64,000 bases of DNA from VRUE01 sp036266075 (GTDB taxonomy: Bacteria; Actinomycetota; Thermoleophilia; Solirubrobacterales; 70-9). Under the pieces are notes generated by a model that did not search any database, was not told where the DNA came from, and saw only the letters and a program-made list of their open reading frames with translations. Position 1 is the stretch's first letter; every line of letters starts with the position of its first letter. The stretch covers positions 87,297 through 151,296 of the forward strand of contig DATANV010000033.1 of NCBI GenBank assembly GCA_036266075.1. The letters run 5' to 3'. The position numbers and the translations under genes are program-made. Shown here one piece after another: positions 42,767 to 50,461 of this stretch.

Positions 42767-43840
42767 TCAACCGCGCTTCGGCTTCGGCTTCGGCTTCGGC
42801 TTTTTCTTCAGCGTTCCGCGGAAGGTCTGGGTCGCAGCGGCGCCACCGGTCGGGGTGAAAGTGACGAGCACTTTGAACCTCAACTTGTGCTTGCTCTTGA
42901 GGATCTTCTTGCCGGCACCCGTGGGCTTCAGGTTCACGGTGGCCAAGCCGGCGGCCGTGGCGGTGACCGTCGTGGACTTGATCAGCGCCTTCTTCTTCTT
43001 GCTCGCCGAGGCGACGCTGCTGGCCGCGGCACCGGAGGAGCCCCCATCGACGACGGTCAGCGTCCCAGGCCCTGGCACGTTCACCAGCAAAGCACCGGTG
43101 CCCTTCTTTTTGTTCAGTTTCAGTTTGCCGAAGGTGAAGACGTTCGACGGCGGCGGCGGCAGCGGCACGGTGGAGATCGAGACGGCGTCCGTGCCTGCAT
43201 TGAAGTAGAACTGATTGTCGACCTCGGCCAAACGGAGACGGACCGTCTGTCCGCCGAAAGGAGTCAGGTTCGCCGTGACCAGTTTTGGCGAGAGTTCTTC
43301 CGGATCGCCGGTATTGGCCCGGAAGACAGTCGTCAAGATATCGGCTGGGTTGACGGAGTCGATCGGCGCGCTTGGCTTCATCACGTCGATCCGGTACTGC
43401 TGATTGGCCGAGCTTTCGGGGGAAAGCGTGTCAGGCGAGGGGACCGTGATTTCCGCGTAGGAGTGGTAGTAGACCAGCATCGAGAGGGTCTGCGACAAGG
43501 CTGGCTCGATTGCGATGTCCTGGTAGAGGATGTGCAGGCCCTCACCGCCCTGGTCGGTGATCGCGGCGAAATTGCCCTGTGGCGGGGGCGGCACCTGTCG
43601 AGCCCCAGGTTCTCCTTCTTCGGTGGGAGCGGCCGTGCCGGAGTAGGCGAACCAGGAACCCGCTTCGAATTCACCAGGGTTCACCACGGTCCAGCCGGTG
43701 AGCGTGCCGGCCTCGAAGTCGCCATTGACGACGGTTGCCGCACCCGCTCCCGCGGGCAGGAGCAACACGACGCACGCAACGGCTGCCAGCGGGGTCGCAA
43801 GGAGCCCCCTGCGCACCGACCCACGTCTCCGGTTCGACAT
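42767..43840 (-). CDS. Secreted beta-rich protein of unknown function
   Basis: A 357-aa exported protein. Signal peptide LLATPLAAVACVVLLLPAGAGA, then VVNGDFEAGTLTGWTVVNPGEFEAGSWFAY, the opening pattern of carbohydrate-binding/DUF642-like beta-sandwich domains (NG-x-FE ... GW). Asp/Thr-rich beta region to about residue 230, a Pro linker (VPLPPPPSNVF), a second domain with KLKLNKKKGTGALLVNVPGPGTLTVVDGG (a motif seen in many secreted proteins of this group), and a basic KKPKPKPKPKRG tail that may hold it in the cell wall. Ligand unknown. Confidence 0.72.
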   Translation of the reverse strand: MSNRRRGSVRRGLLATPLAAVACVVLLLPAGAGAATVVNGDFEAGTLTGWTVVNPGEFEAGSWFAYSGTAAPTEEGEPGARQVPPPPQGNFAAITDQGGEGLHILYQDIAIEPALSQTLSMLVYYHSYAEITVPSPDTLSPESSANQQYRIDVMKPSAPIDSVNPADILTTVFRANTGDPEELSPKLVTANLTPFGGQTVRLRLAEVDNQFYFNAGTDAVSISTVPLPPPPSNVFTFGKLKLNKKKGTGALLVNVPGPGTLTVVDGGSSGAAASSVASASKKKKALIKSTTVTATAAGLATVNLKPTGAGKKILKSKHKLRFKVLVTFTPTGGAAATQTFRGTLKKKPKPKPKPKRG

Positions 43841-43902
43841 CCCAACCCCCTCGTAACTCGATGGACGGATGAAGAGACCCTAGCCGCGGGCGCGGCGTGC
43901 CG

Positions 43903-45348
43903 CTACCCCTGCAAAGTGATGAAGCGCTCCTCGGTCAGCTCTAGGACGGCGAAGGCGGGGCCCTCGCGGGTGTTGCCGGAGTCCTTGACGCCGCCGTAGG
44001 GCTGCTGGTCGGCGCGGAAGGTGGGGACCTCGTTGATCAGGACGCCGCCGAATTCGAGCCTGCGGGCGGCCTCGAGGCCGCGGCCCATGTCGCGGGTGAA
44101 GACTCCGGCCTGCAGCCCGAACTTGGAGTCGTTGGCCATCCGCAGCGCCTCGCCGAAATCGGCGAAGCGGTCGATCGTCGCCACCGGGCCGAAGACCTCC
44201 TCGCACCACACCTTGGCCTCGCGCGGCGGCGATTCGAGCAGGGTCGGCGCCAGGCAGCGCCCCTCGTCGACCGGCTCGCCGCCGGTCAGTAGCTTGGCGC
44301 CTTCGGCGACCGCCTCGTCGATCCAGTCCTTCACCCGGTCGCGGTCGCCGGGCGAGATCAGCGGGCCGACGTCGGTCTCGGGGTCGAGCGGGTCGCCGAC
44401 CCGCAGCGCCTCGGCGTTGGCGACCAGGCGCTCGACGAAACCGTCGGCGACGTCCTCGTGAACGAGGATCCGCTGGATCGAGATGCAGCTCTGGCCGGCG
44501 TGGGAGAAGGCGTGAAGCTTGGCCTTGTCGGCGGCCATCTCCCAGTCGCCGTCCTCGTTGACGACCAGCGGCGCGTTCGATCCCAGCTCGAGGTTGACCT
44601 TCTTGTGTGGCACGCGGCTGCGGATCCCCCAACCGACCCCCGCCGAGCCGGTGAAGCTCAGCGCAGCGGTCAGGTCGTGCTCGACGATCGCGTTGCCGAC
44701 CTCCGCGCCGGGGCCGGGGACGACGCTCAGCCAGCCCTCCGGCAGACCGGCCTCGACCAGGACTTGGGCCAGCTTCAGCGCCGAGATCGGCGTCTGGCCG
44801 GCCGGCTTGAGGACGACCGCGTTGCCGGCGGCAAGTGCCGGGCCGAGCTTGTGGGCGACGAGGTTGAGCGGGAAGTTGAAGGGGCTGATGGCGCCGACGA
44901 CCCCGTAGGGGACGCGCAGCATCACGCCCAGCTTGCCGGCGCCGGAGGCCGAGGCGTCCATCGGCACGGTGCGGCCGGTCAGCTTGCGCGCCTCGACCGC
45001 GGAGAAGGTCAGCGTGTCGACGCAGCGGGCCGCCTCGACCCGCGCCGTCTTCAACGGCTTGCCGGCCTCGGCGGCGATCGTCAGGGCGAGGTCGTCGAGC
45101 CGCTCGCCAACCAGCTCGGCGGCGCGGTCGAGCACCGCGGCGCGCTCGTGCTGGGCGAAGTCGCCCGACTCGAAGGCGGCGCGGGCGGCGATCGCCGCGC
45201 GATCGACCAGCGCCGCGTCGCCGCGGGCGACGCGGCCCACGGGGGTGCCGTCGTAGGGACTGGCGACCTCGTCCCACTCGCCGGTCTGCAGCCACTCGCC
45301 GGCGACCAACAGCTCGTGATCGGCGGCTTTCACAGTCTGCGTCGCCAT
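43903..45348 (-). CDS. Aldehyde dehydrogenase family protein
   Basis: NAD(P)-dependent aldehyde dehydrogenase (481 aa). Motifs: PYGVVGAISPFNFPLNLVAHKLGPALAAGNAVVLKPA for cofactor binding, FTGSAGVGWGI, catalytic Glu in NLELGSNAP and nucleophile Cys in HAGQSCISIQR; EEVFGPVATI and QQPYGGVKDSGNTREG complete the signature. It resembles the lactaldehyde/succinate-semialdehyde group; substrate uncertain. An aldehyde made by the MdlC-type decarboxylase at 30670 is one possible substrate, by inference only. Preceded on its strand by GGAGGCC at the start. Confidence 0.9.
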   Translation of the reverse strand: MATQTVKAADHELLVAGEWLQTGEWDEVASPYDGTPVGRVARGDAALVDRAAIAARAAFESGDFAQHERAAVLDRAAELVGERLDDLALTIAAEAGKPLKTARVEAARCVDTLTFSAVEARKLTGRTVPMDASASGAGKLGVMLRVPYGVVGAISPFNFPLNLVAHKLGPALAAGNAVVLKPAGQTPISALKLAQVLVEAGLPEGWLSVVPGPGAEVGNAIVEHDLTAALSFTGSAGVGWGIRSRVPHKKVNLELGSNAPLVVNEDGDWEMAADKAKLHAFSHAGQSCISIQRILVHEDVADGFVERLVANAEALRVGDPLDPETDVGPLISPGDRDRVKDWIDEAVAEGAKLLTGGEPVDEGRCLAPTLLESPPREAKVWCEEVFGPVATIDRFADFGEALRMANDSKFGLQAGVFTRDMGRGLEAARRLEFGGVLINEVPTFRADQQPYGGVKDSGNTREGPAFAVLELTEERFITLQG

Positions 45349-45427
45349 CCTGGCCTCCTCCGTGGTCGGTTGATTTCAGACTAGAGCAGGGCCGCTACTA
45401 CCCTGGCGCGAACCTGTTCCCCGAGAG

Positions 45428-46663
45428 ATGGCCGCTCAGATGCACACGACCGCGCCGCCGTGGCGACTTCTTGCCGCTATGCGGGCAAAAGTCGCCACGC
45501 TTTCCGTGGCAATCTTCTCCGTGGTCCTGGCGGCTGCCCCAGCCGCACGGGCCGGTGTCGAGTGGGTGGTGACCGGGCACGGCTTCGGGCACGGCGTCGG
45601 GATGAGCCAGTACGGGGCCTACGGCTACGCCCAGCACGGCAAGGACTACCGCTTCATCCTCGGCCACTACTACTCGGGGACGACGATCGGCAACACCGGG
45701 GCCCGGGTGGTCCGGGTGCTGATCTCGATCGACGGCGGCGACGTCGCCTTCAGCGGCGCCACCAGCGCCTGCGGCCGTAGTCTCGACGCCGGCCGCGGCT
45801 ACGAGGCGCATCGCATTGCCCGCAGCGTGCAGCTGCGCAACTCGGCCGGCAAAACGCTGGCCAACTGCGGCTACCGGCTGCGCGCCGCCGGCAACGGCAG
45901 GATCGCGATCGGCGGCTCCGAGTACCGGGGAGCGCTGGAGATCGTGCCGACCGACAGCGACAGCGGCTCGCTCAACGCCGTCAACGCGGTGCCGGTCGAT
46001 CAGTACGTCAAGGGCGTCGTCCCCAACGAGTCGCCGGCCTCCTGGCCGCTCGCGGCCCTCGAGGCGCAGGCCGTCGCCGCGCGCTCCTACGCGCTCTCGA
46101 CCCAGGTCGACGGCAACGGCTTCGACCTCTACGCCGATACCCGCAGCCAGGTCTACGAGGGGATGGACAGTGAGGAGCCGAGCAGCAACCGCGCCGCCGA
46201 GCTGACCAAGGGCCAGGTGGTGATGTACGGGGGCAGGATCGCCCAGACCTACTTCTCCGCCTGCTCGGGCGGCCACACCGAGAGCGTCCAGAACGTCTTC
46301 TTCGGCCCCGCGGTCCCCTACCTCGTCGGCGTCCCCGACCCCTACGACGGCGCCTGCCCCCTGCACACCTGGCAATTGAAATTCAGCGGCCCCGAGATCA
46401 GCGGCAAGCTGGGCAGCTACCTGGACGGCCGCCTGAAGCAGGTCGTCATCACCAAGCGCGGCGTATCCCCCCGGATCGTCGAGGCGAAGCTCGTCGGCAG
46501 CGGCGGCACGACGACGATCCGCGGCGACCAGCTCGAGTCCGCCCTCGGCGCCTACGACCGCTGGATGGCCTTCCAGAAGCTGGTGAACGGCAAGCCCGCC
46601 GGTGGGAATCCAGCTGGCAACCCGGAAGGCCCGCCCGGCCCCGCCGGCGGCGTTACGGGGTAG
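45428..46663 (+). CDS. SpoIID/LytB-domain secreted protein
   Basis: A 411-aa exported protein related to the stage II sporulation protein D family, lytic enzymes or amidase enhancers acting on peptidoglycan. VTGHGFGHGVGMSQYGAYGYAQHGKDYRFILGHYYSGTTIG is the classical SpoIID motif, and GALEIVPTDSDSGSLNAVNAVPVDQYVKGVVPNESPASWPLAALEAQAVAARSYAL and SACSGGHTESVQNVF continue it. The end is Gly/Pro-rich. The frame opens at ATG 45428, but ATG 45479 gives a cleaner signal peptide (MRAKVATLSVAIFSVVLAAAPAARA); the latter lies in the centre of a family C hairpin. Confidence 0.88.
   Translation: MAAQMHTTAPPWRLLAAMRAKVATLSVAIFSVVLAAAPAARAGVEWVVTGHGFGHGVGMSQYGAYGYAQHGKDYRFILGHYYSGTTIGNTGARVVRVLISIDGGDVAFSGATSACGRSLDAGRGYEAHRIARSVQLRNSAGKTLANCGYRLRAAGNGRIAIGGSEYRGALEIVPTDSDSGSLNAVNAVPVDQYVKGVVPNESPASWPLAALEAQAVAARSYALSTQVDGNGFDLYADTRSQVYEGMDSEEPSSNRAAELTKGQVVMYGGRIAQTYFSACSGGHTESVQNVFFGPAVPYLVGVPDPYDGACPLHTWQLKFSGPEISGKLGSYLDGRLKQVVITKRGVSPRIVEAKLVGSGGTTTIRGDQLESALGAYDRWMAFQKLVNGKPAGGNPAGNPEGPPGPAGGVTG
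45459..45499. repeat. Hairpin element family C copy over the SpoIID gene start
   Basis: Arms CGTGGCGAC (45459-45467) and GTCGCCACG (45491-45499), inner TTGCC/GGCAA stem, centre CCGCTATGCGG, which holds the alternative ATG start at 45479. The minus-strand centre CCGCATAGCGG equals that at 32358-32394. Being over the initiation region it could affect translation. Confidence 0.7.
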
Positions 46664-46700
46664 GGGAAGCCGGGGGTCTGGTCCAGACCCCCGGCTCCCC
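46663..46700. terminator. Bidirectional terminator-like hairpin
   Basis: AGCCGGGGGTCTGG (46668-46681) pairs with CCAGACCCCCGGCT (46683-46696), with GGGG/CCCC extending the stem. It begins at the SpoIID stop codon and ends 7 nt before the stop of the convergent gene, so it should terminate both. Confidence 0.75.
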
Positions 46701-46706
46701 CTCTCC

Positions 46707-47696
46707 TCAACCGTCCGGGTAGGGCTGGATCGGGATGCCGTGGTCGGTCTCGCGCATGCCGAACTCGTAGGCGCCGCCGGCCCGGAGGAATAAGTGGCGG
46801 TCGGCGCGGCCGGGCTGCTCGACGGTCAGCTCGAGATCCGAGACCGAGCAGTTGATCGTGTTGTGCTCGGGGCCCTTGGGGTCGGCGTAGATCCAACCGA
46901 CGAAGTCCTTCTGCGGGGCGGAGACCTTGCCGCGGACCGTCAGGTCCTTGCCGGGAAGGACGAACGCGCACTCGCCCGGGGTGGCGTCGATCGAGGCGGC
47001 GCGGATCTGGCCGAAGCCGCCGAGGCGGTGCGCCTCGCCGTCGAGCATCAGCATCCCGGAGGGGACCCAGGAGGTGGTCCACGGGCCGAGCTTGATGCGG
47101 GCGGCGCCGGCGTCGAAGTAGGTGCCGGGCGAATCGGGAAAGCCCGTGCCCTCGAGCCAGACCCAGCGCTCGGCGTGCTCGCTGCCCCAGTTGTGGCCGA
47201 TCATGCCCGGCCAGCCGGCGACCTCGACCTCCTCGCCGTCGATCTCCAGGCGCCCGTCGAAGCGGGCGTCGGGGAATGGGGCGACGAACTTCGTGCGCGG
47301 CAGCCGCGCCTCGTAGAGCCAGTCGGCCGGCAGGTACTTGCAGGGCGGCGCCTCGCCGGCGAAGTCCAGCTCCCAGGAAGCCGCCAGGGCGTCGGTCCTG
47401 ATCGAGCCGCTCGCCCGGCCCGGCCCGATCTCGGCGTCGGCGACCCTGATCCAGGAGCCGACCGGGGCCGAGAGCTCGTCGGCAGGCACGGTCACCTTGG
47501 TCGCTCGCGGCGCACCGGCCTCGCGGTCGAAAAAGGTGAACCAGATCGAGGCGGTGCATTCCTCACCGGGCCGCTTGTGGACCGTGTGGCGAAGCCATAT
47601 CCCCTGCCCACCGCCGGGCCGGCAGGCCTTGACGTAGAAGCTCTCGTAGTGGCCCGCCTTGGCCGCCAGTCGCGGGAACCGCGCCCCCTGATCCAT
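46707..47696 (-). CDS. CrtC/tocopherol-cyclase-like lipocalin-fold protein
   Basis: A 329-aa soluble beta-rich protein. GHYESFYVKACRPGGGQGIWLRHTVHKRPG, ASIWFTFFD, and GWPGMIGHNWGSEHAERWVWLEGTGF are features of the hydroxyneurosporene synthase (CrtC)/AttH/Svf1-like lipocalin superfamily; the GHNWGSEHAERWVW segment is especially typical. Such proteins hydrate or bind isoprenoids, or act in oxidative stress, so the exact role is open. It follows the ychF gene with its ATG 3 nt before the ychF stop in transcription order reversed: the two genes are adjacent on the same strand with ychF upstream, suggesting an operon. Confidence 0.6.
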   Translation of the reverse strand: MDQGARFPRLAAKAGHYESFYVKACRPGGGQGIWLRHTVHKRPGEECTASIWFTFFDREAGAPRATKVTVPADELSAPVGSWIRVADAEIGPGRASGSIRTDALAASWELDFAGEAPPCKYLPADWLYEARLPRTKFVAPFPDARFDGRLEIDGEEVEVAGWPGMIGHNWGSEHAERWVWLEGTGFPDSPGTYFDAGAARIKLGPWTTSWVPSGMLMLDGEAHRLGGFGQIRAASIDATPGECAFVLPGKDLTVRGKVSAPQKDFVGWIYADPKGPEHNTINCSVSDLELTVEQPGRADRHLFLRAGGAYEFGMRETDHGIPIQPYPDG

Positions 47697-47698
47697 GC

Positions 47699-48772
47699 CT
47701 AGACCTTAATCGTGATCACGTCGCCGTCCTGAACGACGTAGTCGCGACCCTCGACGCGCAGCAGGCCGCGGTCGCGGGCCGGCGCGTAGCCGCCGCAATC
47801 GACCAGCTCGCGCCAGCCGATCGCCTCGGCTTTGACGAACGCTTCCTGGATCTCGGTGTGGATCGTGCCGGCCGCCTGCCAAGCGGTGGCGCCACGGGGC
47901 AGCGGCCGCGCCACCGCCTCCTTGTCCTCGCCGGCGGTGAAGAAGGTCAGCAGCTCGAGCAGGTCGTAGGCGGCGCGAACCAGCCGGTCGAGCCCCGAGC
48001 CCTCGACCCCGTAGGACTCGCGCATCTCCGCCGCTTCGGCCGGGTCCAGCTCGGCCAGCTCGCCCTCGATGCGGGCGCTGACGGCGACGACGCCGGCGCC
48101 GATCGCGGCGGCGTGCTCGGCGACCGCGGCCGGCGGCTCGGCGTCGCCCTCGTCGACGTTGGCGACGTAGAGGATCGGCTTGGTGGTGAGCGCCTGCAGG
48201 TTGAGGGCGGCGTCGGGCGCCGCCTCGGGGACGGGCACCGAGCGGGCCGGGCGCCCCGCTGCCAGCTCGGCGTGGACCGCCTCCAGCCAGTCTCGCTCGA
48301 CGGTCGCCCCGGCGTCGCCGGACTTGGCCTGCTTGCCGACCCGCTGCAGGCGCCGCTCGACCTGCTCGAAGTCGGAGAGGGTCAGCTCGGTCTCGATCGT
48401 CTCGATGTCGGCCAGCGGGTCGACGCGACCGTCGGGATGGGGCACGCCGGAGTCCGCGTGGCAGCGGACGACGTGGCAGATCGCGTCGGTCTCGCGGATC
48501 GAGGCGAGGAACCTGTTGCCGAGGCCCTCGCCTTCGGAGGCACCCTTGACGAGCCCGGCAATGTCGTGGAAGGAGATCGTCGCCGGGACCAGCTCGGAGC
48601 TGCGCACGGTCTCCGCCACCTGCGCCAGGCGCTCGTCGGGCACCTGGGCGATCGCCACGTTCGGCTCGATCGTCGTGAACGGGTAGTCGCCGGTCTGGGC
48701 GCCGCCCTTGGTCAGCGCGTTGAAGAGGGTCGACTTGCCCGCGTTGGGCAGCCCGACGATCCCGACCTTCAT
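47699..48772 (-). CDS. ychF: Redox-regulated P-loop ATPase YchF/OLA1
   Basis: Conserved Obg-family protein (357 aa) that binds ATP rather than GTP and associates with ribosomes. Motifs: GLPNAGKSTLFNALT (Walker A), DYPFTTIEPNVAIAQVPD, DIAGLVKGASEGEGLGNRFLASIRE (G3), YVANVDEGD, and the C-terminal TGS domain ending AIGWRELVDCGGYAPARDRGLLRVEGRDYVVQDGDVITIKV. The usual N-K-x-D is replaced by N-V-D-E as expected for YchF. The ATG at 48772 gives MKVGIVGLPNAGKS; the few upstream codons are discarded. The lipocalin-like gene follows 2 nt after its stop. Confidence 0.95.
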   Translation of the reverse strand: MKVGIVGLPNAGKSTLFNALTKGGAQTGDYPFTTIEPNVAIAQVPDERLAQVAETVRSSELVPATISFHDIAGLVKGASEGEGLGNRFLASIRETDAICHVVRCHADSGVPHPDGRVDPLADIETIETELTLSDFEQVERRLQRVGKQAKSGDAGATVERDWLEAVHAELAAGRPARSVPVPEAAPDAALNLQALTTKPILYVANVDEGDAEPPAAVAEHAAAIGAGVVAVSARIEGELAELDPAEAAEMRESYGVEGSGLDRLVRAAYDLLELLTFFTAGEDKEAVARPLPRGATAWQAAGTIHTEIQEAFVKAEAIGWRELVDCGGYAPARDRGLLRVEGRDYVVQDGDVITIKV

Positions 48773-48797
48773 ACAGCGCCGCCTCCTCTGCTCCAAG

Positions 48798-48831
48798 GGG
48801 TGGCCAAAGAATCAGATATGGATGGCCACCC
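48798..48831. repeat. Hairpin element family E, before ychF
   Basis: Arms GGGTGGCC (48798-48805) and GGCCACCC (48824-48831) with an 18-nt loop containing AATCAGATATGGAT. The same 14-mer forms the loop of the hairpin inside ileS (26206-26220, minus strand), with unrelated arms. It lies between the PAP2 gene and ychF. Confidence 0.65.
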
Positions 48832-48863
48832 ACCTCCGCGTCCGGGGGCGGCTTTCTCTTCGC

Positions 48864-49358
48864 TCATATCGAGAGTGGAACCAGAAGGCCGAGGACGACG
48901 CCGAGCAGGGCGCCGGCCAAGACATCGGACGGATAGTGCATGCCGAGATAGGGGCGGCCGAGCGAGAGGGCGGTGGCGACGGCGAAGGCGCCGGCGGTCG
49001 CCGGGTCGACCCGGAACATCGCCGTCGCCACCGCGAATGACGAGAAGGCGTGGGCGGAGGGGAAGCTGAGCGAGCTGGGGGCGCCGCCGAGCGGCGGCAG
49101 GCCCTCGAGCACCGGCCGCGGCCGACGGACGAGCAGCTTGATCCCATAGTTGAGGGCGATCGCGATCGGCCCCAGCGCAGCGCAGATCAGCCAGGCTTCG
49201 CGCCGCGAGGGATCGATCGACGCCAGCGCCAGCCCGAGCACGACCCAGACGAGCGCGTTGTTACCGGCCTTGCCGAGGGCCTTGGCCGCCGACTCCATGC
49301 CGGGCGTGTGACCGCGGGTGCGCATCGCGTGCAGCAGCTTGAGGTCCAGTTCGTGCAT
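48864..49358 (-). CDS. PAP2-family phosphatase (phosphatidate/undecaprenyl-PP type)
   Basis: A 164-aa membrane phosphatase with the three PAP2 motifs: KLLVRRPRP (K-x6-R-P), SFPSAHAFSS (P-S-A-H) and GRPYLGMHYPSDVLAGALLG (x-R-x5-H-x3-D). Four to five hydrophobic helices surround them. Such enzymes remove phosphate from lipid pyrophosphates such as undecaprenyl-PP during cell-wall carrier recycling. It lies upstream of ychF on the same strand, separated by the family E hairpin. Divergent from the BtrH-like gene by 40 bp. Confidence 0.88.
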   Translation of the reverse strand: MHELDLKLLHAMRTRGHTPGMESAAKALGKAGNNALVWVVLGLALASIDPSRREAWLICAALGPIAIALNYGIKLLVRRPRPVLEGLPPLGGAPSSLSFPSAHAFSSFAVATAMFRVDPATAGAFAVATALSLGRPYLGMHYPSDVLAGALLGVVLGLLVPLSI

Positions 49359-49398
49359 CGGGCCGCCGCAGGATAAGCCGGTCGGTCAGTATCGGGTC

Positions 49399-50367
49399 AT
49401 GCCCTCCGTCCCCGGCTACGTCCACATCCCCGGCCATCACTGCGGCTCGACCGCGCTGCGCAACCTGCTTGCCTTCCACGGAGTCGAGCTGAGCGAGGAG
49501 ATGGCCTTCGGCCTCGGCGCCGGCGCCTGCTTCTACTACGTGACGATCGAGGGAACCTCACCGAGCCGCTGGTTCAACGGCCGCACCGCGCGGCTCGAGG
49601 AGAGTTTTGGCGAGCTGACCGGGGCGGCGCTGCAGATGCACACCTTCGAGGAGGGCGACGGCGAGGCCTGGGAGGCGGCGCGGGTGGAGGTCGACGCCGG
49701 CAACCCGGTCCTGCTGCTGACCGACCTGTACTACCTCGATCACTACGGCAACTCGGCTCACTTCCCGGGCCACGCGGTGGTCCTCGCCGGCTACGACGAG
49801 GAGGTGGCTCACCTCTCCGACACCGGCTTCGAGGAGCTGCAGACGACCCGCCTGGAGAACCTCGCCCGCGCACGGCACAGCAGCCACCCCGCCTATCCGC
49901 TGGCCGGCCACATGTTCACCGCCGCCGGTGGGGTCTCGCCCGAGCAGCTGCGGGCGGCGATCCCAGCCGCGATCGAGCGTGCCGCGCAGGCGATGCTCGA
50001 GCCGGAGTTCCGCGACTTCTCCGGCATGGACGCGGTGCGTCGCCTCGCCGCCGAGGCCGGCTCCTGGCCCGAGGTCGCCGAGGACTGGCAGTGGTGCGCC
50101 CGCTTCGGCTACCAGGTGATCGAGCGGCGCGGCACGGGGGGCGGCGCCTTCCGACTCATGTACTCGCGCTTCCTCGAGGAGGCGGGTCGGCCGGAGGCAG
50201 CCTTGGCAGCCGAAGCCTCGGCCGCCTGGACGCGGCTGGGCGAGGCCTTCCGCGAGGCCAGCGAGCGCGACGAGCCGGACTCGAGTCTGTGGCGGGCGAT
50301 AGACACTGCGGCCAACCGCGTAGCCGATGCAGAGCATCAACTTTGGTCCAGTTTGGCCAATCCGTAG
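49399..50367 (+). CDS. BtrH N-terminal / DUF4872 domain protein
   Basis: A 322-aa protein. Residues 1-130 match the BtrH_N domain, a papain-like fold: GYVHIPGHHCGSTALRNLLAFHG has the candidate nucleophile Cys, and SAHFPGHAVVLAGYDEEVAHLSDT the His. Residues about 130-320 match DUF4872 (ELQTTRLENLARARHS ... GMDAVRRLAAEAGSWPE ... FGYQVIERRGTGGGAFRLMYSRFLEEAG). BtrH transfers an acyl group from carrier protein to butirosin; family members outside antibiotic clusters are mostly uncharacterised. No biosynthetic cluster is visible here. Start is ATG 49399; the annotated frame upstream overlaps the PAP2 gene. Confidence 0.82.
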   Translation: MPSVPGYVHIPGHHCGSTALRNLLAFHGVELSEEMAFGLGAGACFYYVTIEGTSPSRWFNGRTARLEESFGELTGAALQMHTFEEGDGEAWEAARVEVDAGNPVLLLTDLYYLDHYGNSAHFPGHAVVLAGYDEEVAHLSDTGFEELQTTRLENLARARHSSHPAYPLAGHMFTAAGGVSPEQLRAAIPAAIERAAQAMLEPEFRDFSGMDAVRRLAAEAGSWPEVAEDWQWCARFGYQVIERRGTGGGAFRLMYSRFLEEAGRPEAALAAEASAAWTRLGEAFREASERDEPDSSLWRAIDTAANRVADAEHQLWSSLANP

Positions 50368-50461
50368 CTGTCACCGATGGAGCCGGTGTGCTCCATGCTG
50401 TACTGTTTTAAGTGCGGGAGGCGGGTAAGGATTTTTTGAACCCGTCTTGGAGGAGAACCAA

